Assembly: GCA_007644065.1 (NCBI GenBank)
Contig: VJWN01000002.1
Location: 134,135 to 198,134 of the forward strand
Length of the DNA: 64,000 nucleotides
Origin: Margaritispora aquatica
Taxonomy: Eukaryota > Ascomycota > Leotiomycetes > Helotiales > Discinellaceae
Direction of reading: 5' to 3'
In this document: positions 12,366 through 23,943 of the stretch, in pieces
Numbering within the stretch: position 1 is the first letter of the stretch
Layout of the letters: each line of letters starts with the position of its first letter
Made by a program: the position numbers and the translations under genes
Notes under the pieces: model-generated
Seen by the model: only the letters and a program-made list of their open reading frames with translations
Told to the model about the DNA's origin: nothing
Databases searched by the model: none

Positions 12366-13736
12366 TCAAAGTAAATGCACAATCGCTGAACCATCCTCCA
12401 CCATAGGCTGAACATCCAAATCTAACTGCCCTTCATCCGTATAGTCCACATCGCTAGCTCTCCAAAAGAAAGCCTTCTGAATTTCCGAACTCATCGTCCC
12501 CTCAACAGCCTGCCTGACATACTTGCCCACATTCACGAGATTCTTGAATGTATCACCGTTTCCCCCAGTTGCGAGGAACACGTTCTTAGGACTACTAGGT
12601 AGCGGGCCTAAGATCCAGTTGTTATCAAACGTCGTAAGTGATGAGCAGGAGTGGCTGCCTGTGAAGAGCTTTGAGCTAAGTCCTGGGAGCCAAACGTCCA
12701 TGAAGGTGCGATAGGCGGTGTTGTCATGCGCGGGGAGGGCGGAATAAGGTGCGTGTGGATCGAAGATTGAGAGCGCGACTTTGGTGGCGGGAGTGGTGGT
12801 GTTGTCATAGTGGGTCCAGTGTGTGTAGTTCTGGCTGTGAACATGTCAGTTCTCAAGTGCTATATTCTCTGAAAGTTGTGGAATGGCTTACACATTCGCG
12901 ACGACCTTAAGAGTCCCATCAGCCAGAGGAGGGAAGAAATATCCTGCTAGCTGATCCAAAGCACTGCCAGCATTCCAAGCATTGAAGACTGACATGTTCT
13001 TGTAGACTTCCAGCTCCGTGTCGTTCAACACAACGTTGGTGACCATCCATGTGCTTGGCCATGCTTGACTCTTGTAGTCCATGCCTTTGAGTCCTGTAGA
13101 CCAAGCACCCATTGCCAGAACGATAATGTCAGCTTGATGTACAGCCCCATCAGCAGACTTGACGCCAGTTACTTCAGTTGAATTCTCAGCCATAATAAGC
13201 TCTGTAGCTGTGCCTTTTGCATCACCAATAAACTTGACATTGGGAAGTGAATCCAAGTAAGTAGCAAGTTGTCCCAAAGCCCCAGCAGCATCCACCCATC
13301 CACCATCTCCGTTGTAAGCACCTCTCCATTCCGACGGAGGGGTTCCCAACCACGGGAAATCAGCATAGTCATCTGCACCAAGGAGTCTCAGCTCCCCACT
13401 ATGTTGATATAGATTCATGTTCGCGATTGCCTGATCCCACGTCGACGTATTACTGCCGAACGAGCCGCTCAGATAACCAGCCTTTACGTACATGTCTGCG
13501 AAAACAGGATCTGTTTCCCAGAGATTCATTGCCTCAAGTGCGATCTGCGCCATCATGGGATCAGCATATTCTGCGCGCACGATCTTGTTGATATCGTTTC
13601 CAGCGGATGCTGTGAAGTTCTTGCCATAGGGGTCGAGGATTGTGATGGAGGTGTAGTTTGAGGAGTCCTTGCTCATCCAATAGGCGGTTGAGAGTCCCAT
13701 GGTTCCACCGCCTACAATGAGTACTGAAGTTGCCAT
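12366..13736 (-). CDS. FAD-dependent fructosyl amino acid oxidase-like (amadoriase / DAO family)
   Basis: Flavoenzyme of the D-amino-acid-oxidase/sarcosine-oxidase fold, most like amadoriases, which oxidise fructosyl amino acids and release hydrogen peroxide. Exons: 13736-12892 and 12834-12366, joined in phase (GT|C gives Val) across a 57-nt intron, 437 residues, which is the usual amadoriase length. Visible motifs: the dinucleotide-binding loop VLIVGGGTMGLSTA at the N-terminus, NDINKIVRAEYADP (residues about 51-64, typical of the family), and a C-terminal LATGGNGDTFKNL block that closes the FAD site. The ATG at 13736 has a near-perfect context (GCTGCCATGG). An upstream in-frame ATG at 13787 would add 17 hydrophobic residues resembling a signal peptide. 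I see no peroxisomal targeting signal. It borders the polyketide cluster; membership is uncertain. Confidence 0.85.
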
Positions 13737-14819
13737 GGCAGCTGAGACATAGAGACTTAAGGAGAGGGTATATGTGAGAAGAGGCATCCTGAATGAGCTG
13801 GCGAGTTGGATTTTGGATGGAGAATTGGGAGAGATAACTTGAGTGATGTGCTGAATATTTATGCGAAAATCTGTCAGAAAGCCATCAAGGTTCTTGTTCG
13901 TCTTATCAATATCGCCCTATACTTGGATGCAGGCCCTTGGTGCTAGTTGGTGTCATAGATGAAGTGAGGTCCTCGGAAATCATCGCCGACTGCAATTCAT
14001 ATATCAAGCTCCGCTTAATACCCGTTAAACATAGAATACTCGCCGATCTCAAGATAAGGAGGGTGTAATGTTCCGTTAGCTATTCCATATTTCAAGCTTC
14101 GCGAATGGAATCATACGGGAAGCTTGAGTTGGCCTACATACATGAGATGTAGAAGCGAAATGACCATCGCTCATCAAAAATGAGGCGTTTCTGAAGCTCG
14201 AGAGTAAGACTGCCATTCCACCGAGGGCAAATTCTGTTGCTCTATGATCTGTGAGTTGCAAAATCAAAGTTCTAATTCAAGAGTTAAAGGAGATCGTTGT
14301 TGTTAAGCATTTGTGGACAAAACAAGGTTCGTCCCCGCAATATGGATCAACGGAGAACGTCCCATCCAGAAATTCAAAGTGCCTCTAGCCAGATGTGGGA
14401 AGTGTTCTGACTGGTACATTGTTACTCTCCAAGCGAAATTCATCATGTGTAAGCAACATTCCCCATTCTTAAAATATATCGCGCGAAAGAGGTACAGATA
14501 ATTGAATTGAGGTAATCTTACATAAACGGAGGCAAATTACAAGCGAAAGCGCTCTAACCATTTTTGGAATATGCTCTGATTCGTCAAGCCCTGTAAAATG
14601 GCAGGATACGAGAAATGATTAGGATATCTCTGTCGGTAATTTGTCCCTTAGTCTTGAGCGCCAATAGTCTCGAATGAATGGCGTCGATTAACTATGGAAA
14701 GCTTATTAAAGATTTGAGCTTTGATGGAGATTGACAAGATAATCCTCCCGCCAAGGAAATGGTATCGCAGCAGTACAGCCTGATCCGATGAAGACGTCTA
14801 GCTTGCTGCATTGAAGATT
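13737..14819. other. Intergenic region, nothing recognised
   Basis: About 1.1 kb between the flavin oxidase promoter and the 3' end of the membrane protein gene. No coding frame, repeat or RNA gene is evident. Confidence 0.5.
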
Positions 14820-16112
14820 TTATTCCTGATGAAGTCCTTCGACACAAGTTGGTGACGCGTCCATATGCAAGCTGGGACTAGCAGTTTCCCCAACACGTTG
14901 CTCTGTGTCTCGCCGTCGAATTTGTTGTAGTGGTGTACTATTCGAGCCAGCCGATGCATTAATACCTGTTATGGAAGCAATATCCGTGTATTGTTGGGGC
15001 TCTACAGCGTTGGAATTTGAATGGACAACTGGACGCGTATGTAAATTGTCGTATTCCTCTGTTGTGACACGAGTAAGAAACCGAAGTGATCCGGGTGAGT
15101 CCAACAAAAGAGGACAAGAGGATAATAACTGAAAGTTGAGACATACCCGAGTAGATAGTTATAGCATTTAAAACCGGCATCGACATTAATATCAAGGAGC
15201 ATATCTGACCGTATCCCCATTGGGATTCTGTTGAATCTGCTCGGTTTTGGTCCGGTCCACGGCGGAACTTACTTAGCATGAATGAGGTCTGGATCAAAGG
15301 TAGGTACAAAAACACCGAGAATAGAAGCAAGGCGCATCGAATCCATGCACGCCTGTTGTTTCTGGGTCCATGGATAAAGCTGATAATTCGAGGCAAGGAG
15401 TCTGGTAGGTACGTTATTGATAGGACGATGTAGAAGTAGGCAGTTAGAAGCAAAGCTTGCATATACCAAAGCCCAGTACAGATCCCGAACCAGAGGGAGG
15501 AAGCGCCTACATGAGATACAATGAGATCAAAATCCGGAGTTCGCAGACTGTCCTTGAGAAATACATTCGACACCGGATCAGCTGCTGGATGAAACGTTCT
15601 GACCCCAACGTAAGCAATCACAGAGTTTGATACGACAAAGAAAAGATTGACAGACATAACTGCAACTCGAATCCTTCGTATGAGATGGTGTGTTCGAAAG
15701 TACTCCCTCAGAAGAAAAATAGTCAAGATGTGAGTCACTGTGGAGACCGTAGCAATTGTAGAGATGATATTGTGATGGTAGAAACTCAGCTGCGACAGCT
15801 TGATGAGAGCAGCAATCTGAATGCCGACCGATGTGACAAGAAGCTGATCACTGAAACCGAGGAGGATCTTGCGCTTAACAATTGACGATAACTGTGAGCG
15901 TGTCCGAAGCATGATGTCAAAGGCAAGCCCAAGGGTAATGACAATTGTAACAACGAAAGATATGATGACCTGGAATAAGAATTGTTACTGGATGTTCCAA
16001 GATCTTGATTTTTGTCAGCATGGAAAATACTAACTCCAATACCAGCGATATCTGGGTCAGCCCTTGGCACTTCCATGCCAAAAAAAGATATGTTATGACC
16101 ATTTATCAGCAT
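14820..16112 (-). CDS. Multi-pass fungal integral membrane protein
   Basis: Predicted polytopic membrane protein with about seven or eight hydrophobic segments, for example IISFVVTIVITLGLAF, ILTIFLLREYF, LLLTAYFYIVLSITYL and CALLLFSVFLYLPLI. Exons: 16112-16035, 15969-15147 and 15058-14820. The first junction (GGA|GTC) is clear. The last intron (15059-15146) is my best in-frame solution and is less certain. The sum is 379 residues. The frame stays open upstream of the ATG at 16112 to about 16168, where an ATAG acceptor sits, so a further 5' exon is possible. The C-terminal tail is hydrophilic and Ser/Thr/Gln-rich. The segment PRADPDIAGIGV after the first short exon resembles uncharacterised fungal membrane proteins I have seen near metabolic clusters. 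The biochemical role is unknown; transport or sensing is speculation. Confidence 0.75.
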
Positions 16113-16566
16113 AGGTGGGTGGAATGTTATATCTCCAGGCAGTCCTAGGACTCTCCAAAACCGAGTCTCCTATCAAAGAGCGATAACGATTGATTGTTCA
16201 CGGTGGTACGAAAATAGTGTTCACATAGCTAGGTTGAAGGATGGTCAAGAAGAGGCTGAGGAAATCCTGGAAGTGGAGATGTAGTAATCATCACCTGACT
16301 TTACTTATCACCACCTTAGCCAAATATCTAAAGCAAAGAGAAATGGGAATGTATTTCAATGTTGAGTTTGATAAACAAGCCGAGTCAGCTGAAGAAGAAG
16401 CTAGTGTTGGAAATCTTATTACATTAATTCATCATGGACAAGTAAATGTATACAGTAAGAACCATTAAATGCCACCAACTTTGTGTGTTCCTTCTAGGGT
16501 CTGATAAATTATGATTTGGAGAAAGAAACTCAAACCAAATATCTGGTTGAAGTGCTCGAATACACC
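16113..16566. other. Intergenic region between membrane protein and metallo-hydrolase genes
   Basis: About 450 bp. The part next to 16113 may hold an unidentified first exon of the membrane protein gene (open frame up to about 16168). The rest shows nothing. Confidence 0.45.
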
Positions 16567-17724
16567 CTACCACTCAAGGATTAGGCTTTCTCCATTAGCG
16601 AGAGCCTCAAATCTGACTTCAGCAAGGCTCTCTAGCTCACTTCCTTCTAAGGTTCCACCGTGCTCTTGCTTCTCCCTTTCTATAGCTTCTTCCAAAGTGA
16701 CGAGCTTTCGGTCGAGAAACCAGCTGACAATACCACCACCCTTTTTGACCTCATCGTGAGTGCCAATCCAGTACTTTGCGCCTAGCAATCTCTGCGCTTT
16801 TAATCCATTGTGTGCACCCATATTCAATTGAGCTTTAGTGAGAGAGATATCTTGCAATCCATGAAGCAATGCAAGGGTATTGACTGCGGGTGAGGCACTT
16901 GCAACGGGTGCCAGATCTGTCGGTGAAATACCGTGGGGCGTATATATGACAGCTTCAGCATTCCCAGAGCCTTCGATCCCAAGAAAGCAGATCATAACTG
17001 CAGCATGATAGTATAACAAATCCGATCCAGCATATGCCACTCTGGATATTCCAATCCATTCTGGCAATGGCTTCAAGGATGAAGTCTGCCAATTACCTGC
17101 AAAGCGGGGTATTTCAGCTACCAAGTTGAAATGTTTCCAAGATTGGATAATCGATGCTGCTTTGGTGCTCGCAAATACCGGAACAGTCGGGGGGATTTCG
17201 AGGAGAGTGTCCCTGTGCATATGATCCGTGAATTCATGGGATATAACCACTGCATCGATCTGACTGGATTGTGATGCGTCTAGATCCATTGTACACGCTT
17301 CTCCGGCACTCTCGTTTACTTCGCTGTGTCCCACAATGGCATCGCCAGCCTTGATCTTGGATCTCAACCCATTTTTTTCACCTCGCGCAACACTCTCTAT
17401 CCCTTGTATAACCTGCTCCAGTTCTGCTATTGTCTGGACCTTGCTGGCTTCAGCATGCCATTGTTGACTGAAGAATGCAGCAACATCACTCTGCGGACCT
17501 TGCAACCATGGATCAATCAAGATATGGTAGAACTGCCACCCTCGTAAAGATGGATTGGAAATGGGATACGGAATCGAGAGCAGCCAGGTCGTATCTGCGT
17601 TTAGATGTGTCAGAAGCGGTCGGCGCGTCGAGAGTGCGTCAGTTATGGATTGGTAAAGTGTATCATGGAGCTGGGAGGAGATCTCATCATCATCGAAATC
17701 GGGTGATAACTCTTCCCTAGCCAT
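16567..17724 (-). CDS. Metallo-beta-lactamase-fold hydrolase (UlaG-like, fungal type)
   Basis: Single-exon gene, 385 residues. Probably a metal-dependent hydrolase of the lactamase_B fold acting on an ester, lactone or thioester. The core metal motif is present as HEFTDH (His163, Asp167, His168). Compared with the textbook HxHxDH the second His is Phe, a form I associate with fungal members, so the metal site may differ. Other fold features: ILIDPWLQGP (residues 68-77, the usual metal-site-adjacent Asp strand), VIYTPHGI (near the middle) and WIGTHDE towards the C-terminus. The ATG at 17724 begins MAREELSPDFDDDE. It is transcribed away from the amidohydrolase at 18682 across a shared 957-bp intergenic region, which suggests possible co-regulation. 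In fungal PKS clusters some lactamase-fold enzymes act as thioesterases; whether this one does is not shown. Confidence 0.85.
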   Translation of the reverse strand: MAREELSPDFDDDEISSQLHDTLYQSITDALSTRRPLLTHLNADTTWLLSIPYPISNPSLRGWQFYHILIDPWLQGPQSDVAAFFSQQWHAEASKVQTIAELEQVIQGIESVARGEKNGLRSKIKAGDAIVGHSEVNESAGEACTMDLDASQSSQIDAVVISHEFTDHMHRDTLLEIPPTVPVFASTKAASIIQSWKHFNLVAEIPRFAGNWQTSSLKPLPEWIGISRVAYAGSDLLYYHAAVMICFLGIEGSGNAEAVIYTPHGISPTDLAPVASASPAVNTLALLHGLQDISLTKAQLNMGAHNGLKAQRLLGAKYWIGTHDEVKKGGGIVSWFLDRKLVTLEEAIEREKQEHGGTLEGSELESLAEVRFEALANGESLILEW

Positions 17725-18681
17725 TCTTTGATATCAGGAGTAAAGTGGAATGGAGGAGGTAAGAGCAATGCATCTTGGGAGCTGGTAACGCCATAGTGGT
17801 TGTTGGTGGTGACTTGTGACGTTAATGATCTTGGTGGCGGCGGTTCGGCTTATTTTCGGATGAATTGCAGGAGAGGTTCGACTCTCCGAGAGATTTATAC
17901 CTCCATGTGGCAGACAACAACGTTGTAGCATGTTGAATTCCAGTGGTGAGAGTATATTTTCTGTTGGACTCTTGAAATTCATTATCATAAGCCGACTATC
18001 AGCAACTGTTTTAGTTTAATCGACGATGATGATGTTTTGACAGGAGACCTAATTGATAAGTCTCCATTGAGGACTGAGCTTCGGGAGGTGAACAGTACCT
18101 AGGTAGGCATGCATCTTATCGTCACTAATACCGCCAAGTATATAAGGCTGTTAATTTGATTAATGGATCGAATTGGCATGTGGCATTCTATAACTTAGTA
18201 TCTGCGTAACTTACAACTGTGGATGATGGCACAACAGAAGCAGCATCAGTCTTGCTAAAAGACTTAGAGTAAGCTATCTCAACGTTCTGCTTGATTCTGA
18301 CACGTTGGCTTAGAACTGCCCGAGTTGCTTTTTAAATTCACTGTCCACTGGACGCCCTACACTCCGTGATATTGTGACATTGTTCAATCCTCGGTCTTCG
18401 CTCTTCGCTCTTGAGATCTTGAAGCGAATCCATGGTCTTAGCCAAGAATTCGCTTGTGCTTCGGACTTACATTATATCCACCTTATCACCAGGCCTATTC
18501 GTTCTATACGGTTCACAATTCCTTTCGCTCTCGGCCTTTGCTCTAAAAAAGCGAGTTGCGGACATAATGAAGGTATTCTTATTGAAAAAGAGGTGGCCAT
18601 CACTAAAAAGCAGAGCACAGAGCACTACTCTTAAGCTTCTTTCATCATTCTCGCTAAAATTTATCCATATACCCAACCATC
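17725..18681. promoter_or_regulatory. Divergent intergenic region of metallo-hydrolase and amidohydrolase genes
   Basis: The 957 bp between two divergently oriented start codons, so both promoters must lie here. No specific operator was identified and TACGGCCGTA is absent. A short uORF-like ATG at 18432 exists but is not supported as coding. Confidence 0.5.
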
Positions 18682-20287
18682 ATGTCAGACATCTCTTCTT
18701 CCATGCTCCTTCAAGGTGGCACTGTCTTCGTCCATGATGCAGAGAATCATGTGATCAGTATCAAGTCGGACGTTCTGATTAAGGGCAATGTCATTGCTGA
18801 AATTGGAAACAACCTTCAGTCGACATCGGATGCGAGAATCATAGACTGCCGTGATAAGTTGATCACGCCTGGATTCATCGATACACACCACCATGTTTGG
18901 CAGACACTTCTCAAGGGTCGCCATGCTAATCATTTGCTCCTCGATTATTTTCCAACAGGTAATTTCACTTCCGAACTTCACGATGAGATTGATTTGTACT
19001 GGGGTGAGCTTGGTGGTGCCTTAGAATGTTTAGATGCAGGGACAACGACTGTTGTTGATTTTGCTCATCTAAATTACTCCCCAGCTCATAGTAGGATTCC
19101 GTCCCCTCCTGTTGGATTATACTCACATTCTGTAGCCAATGCAGCAATTGCCGCTACCATTTCATCTGGAATACGGTCCATATTCTGTTACTGCCCGACT
19201 CCTCGTCTTGTATCATGGGAGCCCTTTGCTTTGGCTCAAGATATGCTTGCAGACTGGGTAATAAGCGCTTTTGAGGAGGTGGCAGCTAAGGCCCCATTTG
19301 CGAAAGGCAGAGTGGAGCTAGGCTTAGCATTCGATGGACTATTTCTTCCCAAAGAAGCTGTTGTGGGTTTGTTTGAAAAGTCAAAATCGCTGGGCATCAA
19401 GCTCATCACAACACACTATGTGCCTATCGCTATCCAACGTAAGTTATGTTTTACTGCTGATGTGTGCTTATAAGTTGCTGATTCACACAGCTCCATACTC
19501 ATCTGTTGAGCTCCTGCATTCATATGGATTGTTAGACTCCAGCATACTCTTCTCCCACGCGTCCAATCCCTCAGCCAAGGATGCTGAGTTGCTTGTCAAA
19601 ACAAACAGTTTTGTCTCCACCTCTCCCAGCACAGAATTACAGATGGCTGCAGGGGAGCCCGCTGCATTCCATACTACTCTCGATATCCATTCCCAATGCA
19701 GTATTGGCATTGACTGCCACTCAAATCAATCTGCATCCATCCCATCCGAGCTCCGGCTGTTACTTCAATCAGCTCGAGCAGTCTACAACCAGAAGTTCGT
19801 AGACGCAGGAAAAACTCCTACTAAGGTCAACAGAACGGTTGAGGAAGCATTTAATCTTGGGACCTTAGGAGGCGCCAAGGCAATCGGAATGCAAGACAAG
19901 ATCGGCACTCTTAAGGTCGGATATTTGGCTGACATCGTCATCTGGGATACACTGAGTCCAGCAATGGTCTGTGCAGCTCAACATGATCCCGTGGCCGCGG
20001 TGGTGATGCATAGCTCGCCTGGCGATATCGATATGGTCATTGTGGACGGTGTGGTACGAAAGCAGAACGGCAAGTTAGCCGCTGTTGATGTTGCTGCTGG
20101 ATCTGAAATGTGGAAGGGGAATGGAATTGACAAAGATGTGCTCGAGTGGAGAGATGTCTCCAAGGAGCTCTTGAGGCGGAGAGAAATTTTGCAAAGCAAG
20201 ATCGAGAAGATCGATATGGTTGCTGCAAGGAAAGGTGTTATGAAAGTTTTCTATATCGATGAGAAGGTCATCATTGACAGTGTTTAA
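18682..20287 (+). CDS. Amidohydrolase (TRZ/ATZ, cytosine-deaminase-like superfamily)
   Basis: Metal-dependent amidohydrolase or deaminase of 517 residues. Exons: 18682-19438 and 19491-20287 with a 52-nt intron (CAAC|GTAAGT and CACACAG), joined in phase. Visible motifs: the N-terminal beta-sandwich strand, TPGFIDTHHHVW with the HxH metal pair (His69 to His71), LDAGTTTVVDFAH on the next strand, FSHASN (a further metal His), GIDCHSNQS with the conserved Asp, and the C-terminal GTLKVGYLADIVIWD that returns to the composite beta domain and is typical of this superfamily. The substrate cannot be told; relatives act on N-heterocycles such as guanine, SAH/MTA and triazines. It lies inside the proposed polyketide cluster, where a tailoring or detoxifying hydrolysis would fit, but that is inference. 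Confidence 0.88.
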
Positions 20288-20733
20288 GTCATGCCATGTT
20301 AGCGTTGTGAAGTAGGATATTGGGATAGTCAAACCCCACTCTCAATAGAATCTTATTCTGCTATTTATTTTCCACTTATATGATATTCTGGACTTGCTCT
20401 ACACAATGTAAGAAACAGCTCAGCGACAATTTATACCATTTGAGTTTGTTGGTATCTCGGCGACGCTTGACCGAGGAGTGTAATCAGGGGGCACAACACC
20501 ATTTCTCGAGGTGCCGACTATAAAGCTGTGATCTATGATCGCCTCAATGTGAACAGAGGAATGGCATCAATCATGTATTCTTCTATACAACTCATAGTCG
20601 AGGGCAGCAAAGTGAGGCCAAGTCCTCAATCCCACGATTTATTCACCTCTGAGGTTCAAATCAAGGCAATCAGGGTCTGGATATAAAGAATTCTTTATGC
20701 TAATGTTTTGGTCGTCTGCAATGCACTAAATGA
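20288..20733. other. Convergent intergenic region
   Basis: 446 bp between the 3' ends of the amidohydrolase (plus) and the MFS transporter (minus). Presumably contains both terminators. No other feature seen. Confidence 0.5.
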
Positions 20734-22690
20734 TCAAGAAGAGCTTAAGCCGTCCTCTAACTCATCTTTCTTCGCCATCTCCCGCTGTTGTGGCGGAGGT
20801 GGTCCCATCATACCACTCGCCCTCATTTTCGCCATCGCAATCTTCGTCTGCCTCTCTATCTCAGCCTTAAGCTGCTGCTCCGTCCTCTCCACCAGGGTCG
20901 GTGGATCCTTCTGGAAAGACAGAAAAGCAACCAAAATACTTATTCCGCTCAAAATCGCGCTTACCCTCAGCGTTCTGTTGAATGCATGTGCATAAGCTAG
21001 TCTTACAGCTGAAGCTTGGGTCTCGCTTATCAAAGAGAAGTTGAGGGAGGACATCTGGATGGGTGTGAGTAGGGAAGAGAGTTCTCGAGATTCGAAAACT
21101 CGTAGAATGGCTGTTGAGGCGGCGATACCGAAAGAACCTCCGAGGACTCGGGCTTGAGCTACGATTCCTTGTGCGGTTGCTGGTGCATGTTAGATTGAGG
21201 TTCTTGGGAGAGTTGACAAGAGACGATTCGCATACCATGATCCTTGATTTCGCACTGGATCGCAGCCAAGATACTTGCAGTCGACACCGACAAACCAAAT
21301 CCCAATCCAACAAACACCTCAAAGCCATAGATCTTCGTGTCAACCTTCAGTCCACTCGATACCGTAGACAGAAGTCCCGTCCCGAGTGTCAACAGGCACG
21401 ATCCCACTGTAAGCGTGTAGAACGACAAGTCCTTCTTGCTTGACACCGCTCCGCCAAGCATACTTCCAATCGCCGTGGACGCTAAAAGGGGCAGCAGTCC
21501 CAAGCCAGCTGCTAAGGGACTTTTCCCATTTACGACCTGCAGATGCAATGGGATGTTGTAAATAACAACATAATAAGGAAACCCAGTGACCAGAGCGGTC
21601 AGCGCTCCAGACATATAGACTTTCCGCTTCATCAAGCTCGCGGGGAAAAGAGGCGAGATAGACTCTGTCCATAACTTCTGGACCATGACCTCCCACCCGA
21701 CAAGCAGTATCCAGCACACAGTGCCAGCTACCAGAGGGCCGATGAAGAGAGCTGTCCTCCAGAAATTATGGTGGATGCCGCTTTCCTGGAAAGCAAACAC
21801 GACGAGAACGGAGGCGGCGATCAGGAGGAAGGAGCCGACAAAGTCGAGCTGAGCGAATGGCTTGCGTGCTGCGAATTTCATTTGGCCTGGCTTGGGCCAA
21901 GCGAGAAGGAACATGGTGATTGATACCAGTCCGACTGGTGCACTTCTCACATATCAGCGTATGGTGCAAAATCAAGAGTAGAGAAGATGCTCACTTGATC
22001 CAAAAGATCCACCTCCAGCTAGCGAACTTGGTCATAATACCACCTAACACTGGACCCATGACACCTGATGTACCAACCACACCTCCAGCAATAGCTCCAA
22101 TCCACTTCCTCATTTCACTTGGAAAGATCTCTGGGAAGAGCACCATGGCCAGACTATATAACCCGCTTCCACCTACGCCCTGCACCGCTCTCAGCGCTAT
22201 CAACTGATTTGTGTTCTGAGCAAAGCCACAGCCTAGGCTTGCTGCAAAAAAGATTGTGAATGCTATTATGTATGCATGTTGTCGACCGATGACGTCTGAG
22301 AGGGAGGTGAAGACCACGGCGCAACCGAGGTCAGAGAGGGTGTATGCGAGTGCTATCCAATTTATTGAGGACATGGAATTGAAGTCTGTGCCAATTGTGA
22401 AGAGCGCCGTGCTGACTATTGAGGAGTCGAGGAAGGAGAGGAAGAGGCCTAGGCAAAGACTGTGGTTTTCAGATGTTAGCGAGTTCCCTGGTAAGGCGAT
22501 GGGAATGAATATGGGGAATTGATAACACCTACGCGATTGAAAGTACTATGAGACGCCATTTGGGAAGCAAAATCTCCTTTGGAGGACCACGAGCCTCTGG
22601 CGGCGGTCCTCGAGGTTGATTTTTAGGATCCAAGACTATGACAGGTGATGAAGTTGAAGACATGCTTTGTTGATCTTTATATTCGTCCAT
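20734..22690 (-). CDS. MFS multidrug/toxin exporter, DHA2 (14-TM) type
   Basis: Proton-coupled exporter of the plasma membrane, 591 residues, with the length and pattern of 14-TM drug:H+ antiporters. Exons: 22690-22533, 22459-21995, 21942-21236, 21179-20734, all in phase. Visible motifs: an N-terminal cytosolic tail rich in Pro/Ser, LGLFLSFLDSSIVSTAL (TM1, matching the DHA2 LDxTIV signature), DLGCAVVFTSLSDVIGRQ (motif A loop after TM2), ALRAVQGVGGSGLYSLA (motif B), GVMGPVLGG (motif C, the antiporter signature) and WRWIFWINAPVG (between TM5 and TM6). The cytosolic C-terminus carries MMGPPPPQQ. The gene sits between the amidohydrolase and a divergently transcribed serine hydrolase. A TACGGCCGTA palindrome lies 205 bp upstream of its ATG. 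Export of the cluster product, or self-protection, is the likely role. Confidence 0.92.
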
Positions 22691-23943
22691 CGTGCTGTGT
22701 GCCCAACCAACTGAATGAACATGCTCCGTGGACAAGTCTACCAAAACTTCAATGCAAGTAAGAGTAAGAGACTTGAGGTCATGAAGTTAACAGTCGAAGC
22801 GTTTACAAGAGCTCATTCCGAATCTAATCTTCTCCATGCAATCGAATATTCCATCAATGATCTATACACTCAAGTTTCAAAAGACAACTCAAACTACGGC
22901 CGTACATCGATTTCACCAAACAGCACTATGACTTACGGCCGAGTATGCCTTGTACAAGTCAATAGTATGCATTTGACGATTCGGGATTCCAGAGTCGACA
23001 CTGCTTATACCGCTTCGTCTCTGTGCTCCATAATGAGCCAACAACCCCGCAGGAGGGGCAACCAGGCTCAATTGCAATTATCAAATTTTCACCCACTAAA
23101 TAAATCAGAACAGACCGTCCGTAAAATAAAAAAAAGAGCCCGTAAAGATAGCTGGGTTACATGGCAAGGTTGTAGCTTCCTATCCTCCCAGGTCGGCGAA
23201 TTCCAGCGGACCAATTCGACGGCGCATTGTTATAACATGGGAACTAGGTTTGTCGGCCAATAAATACCACAATACGTTTTCGCGAAAGCACACGCGGCTT
23301 GGAGTGCACAGCATGAGATTACTTGTTTTCGGATGCTGTGATCGGTCGCTTGCATGAGCATGTCCATGCATTGGATGTCTGCAATCACTTCTGTGGTGTG
23401 CTCAGCTCGCTAAATTTTCCAGCAAGGGGGACCACGTGATGTATTGTGTCACATCTCAACGATCTATGGCTTCCGATATGATGATTGCTGTTGCGAAAAT
23501 CAAGGTCAGGAGTTGAAAAGATGCGCTAATGGCTTTGGGGTTGTTCAATAGAGACTATGGATGAGTATCATAGAGGTCATACGTAAATATTTTGATGGGT
23601 CATTTTTCGTTTGCTCGTTGATCGTGGCTACTGGACGAGCAACTTTCCCAACTATCCTGATACCCATGAGAGTTACGGATCTTCGATCGATGCAGTTATT
23701 GTCGCGGGTAAATAAAGCTTTCGGCAGTCTTGCGGTCTAGACTGGCATTTCAATATCCATGTTGTGGTTGCCAAATCATACAGTCCAAGCTGTAACTTTC
23801 ATGTGTGAATACTGATATTTGTATTTTACCCTTCTTTCTGCCTATGCTTATGCTTGACCACTGCAGCAATAAGCACATAGCCTAAGCACAACACAAACGA
23901 AGAAGTGGAACAGAGTCTAGAGTCTTGCCTTATAAAACACATC
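22691..23943. promoter_or_regulatory. Divergent intergenic region of MFS exporter and FSH1-type hydrolase
   Basis: 1,253 bp between two divergent start codons inside the proposed cluster. It contains TACGGCCGTA at 22895-22904 and an 8-of-10 match TACGGCCGAG at 22934-22943, 30 bp apart. An open frame of about 180 codons runs across the first part but has no recognisable content and I do not call it a gene. Confidence 0.55.
22895..22904. promoter_or_regulatory. TACGGCCGTA palindrome, candidate Zn2Cys6 site
   Basis: Perfect 10-bp palindrome containing an inverted CGG/CCG pair with no spacer. Zn2Cys6 proteins bind CGG half-sites, so this could be an operator for the regulator encoded at 40560. 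It is 205 bp upstream of the MFS start codon, with an imperfect second copy at 22934-22943. Function is inferred. Confidence 0.4.

Noticed and set aside
17860..17900. GGTTCGACTC sequence resembling a tRNA T-arm
   Set aside because: No matching acceptor, D or anticodon arms could be placed upstream.
22715..23263. 182-codon plus-strand open frame between the MFS and hydrolase genes
   Set aside because: No domain, no codon pattern like the neighbours, and it overlaps the divergent promoter region with the CGG/CCG palindromes.
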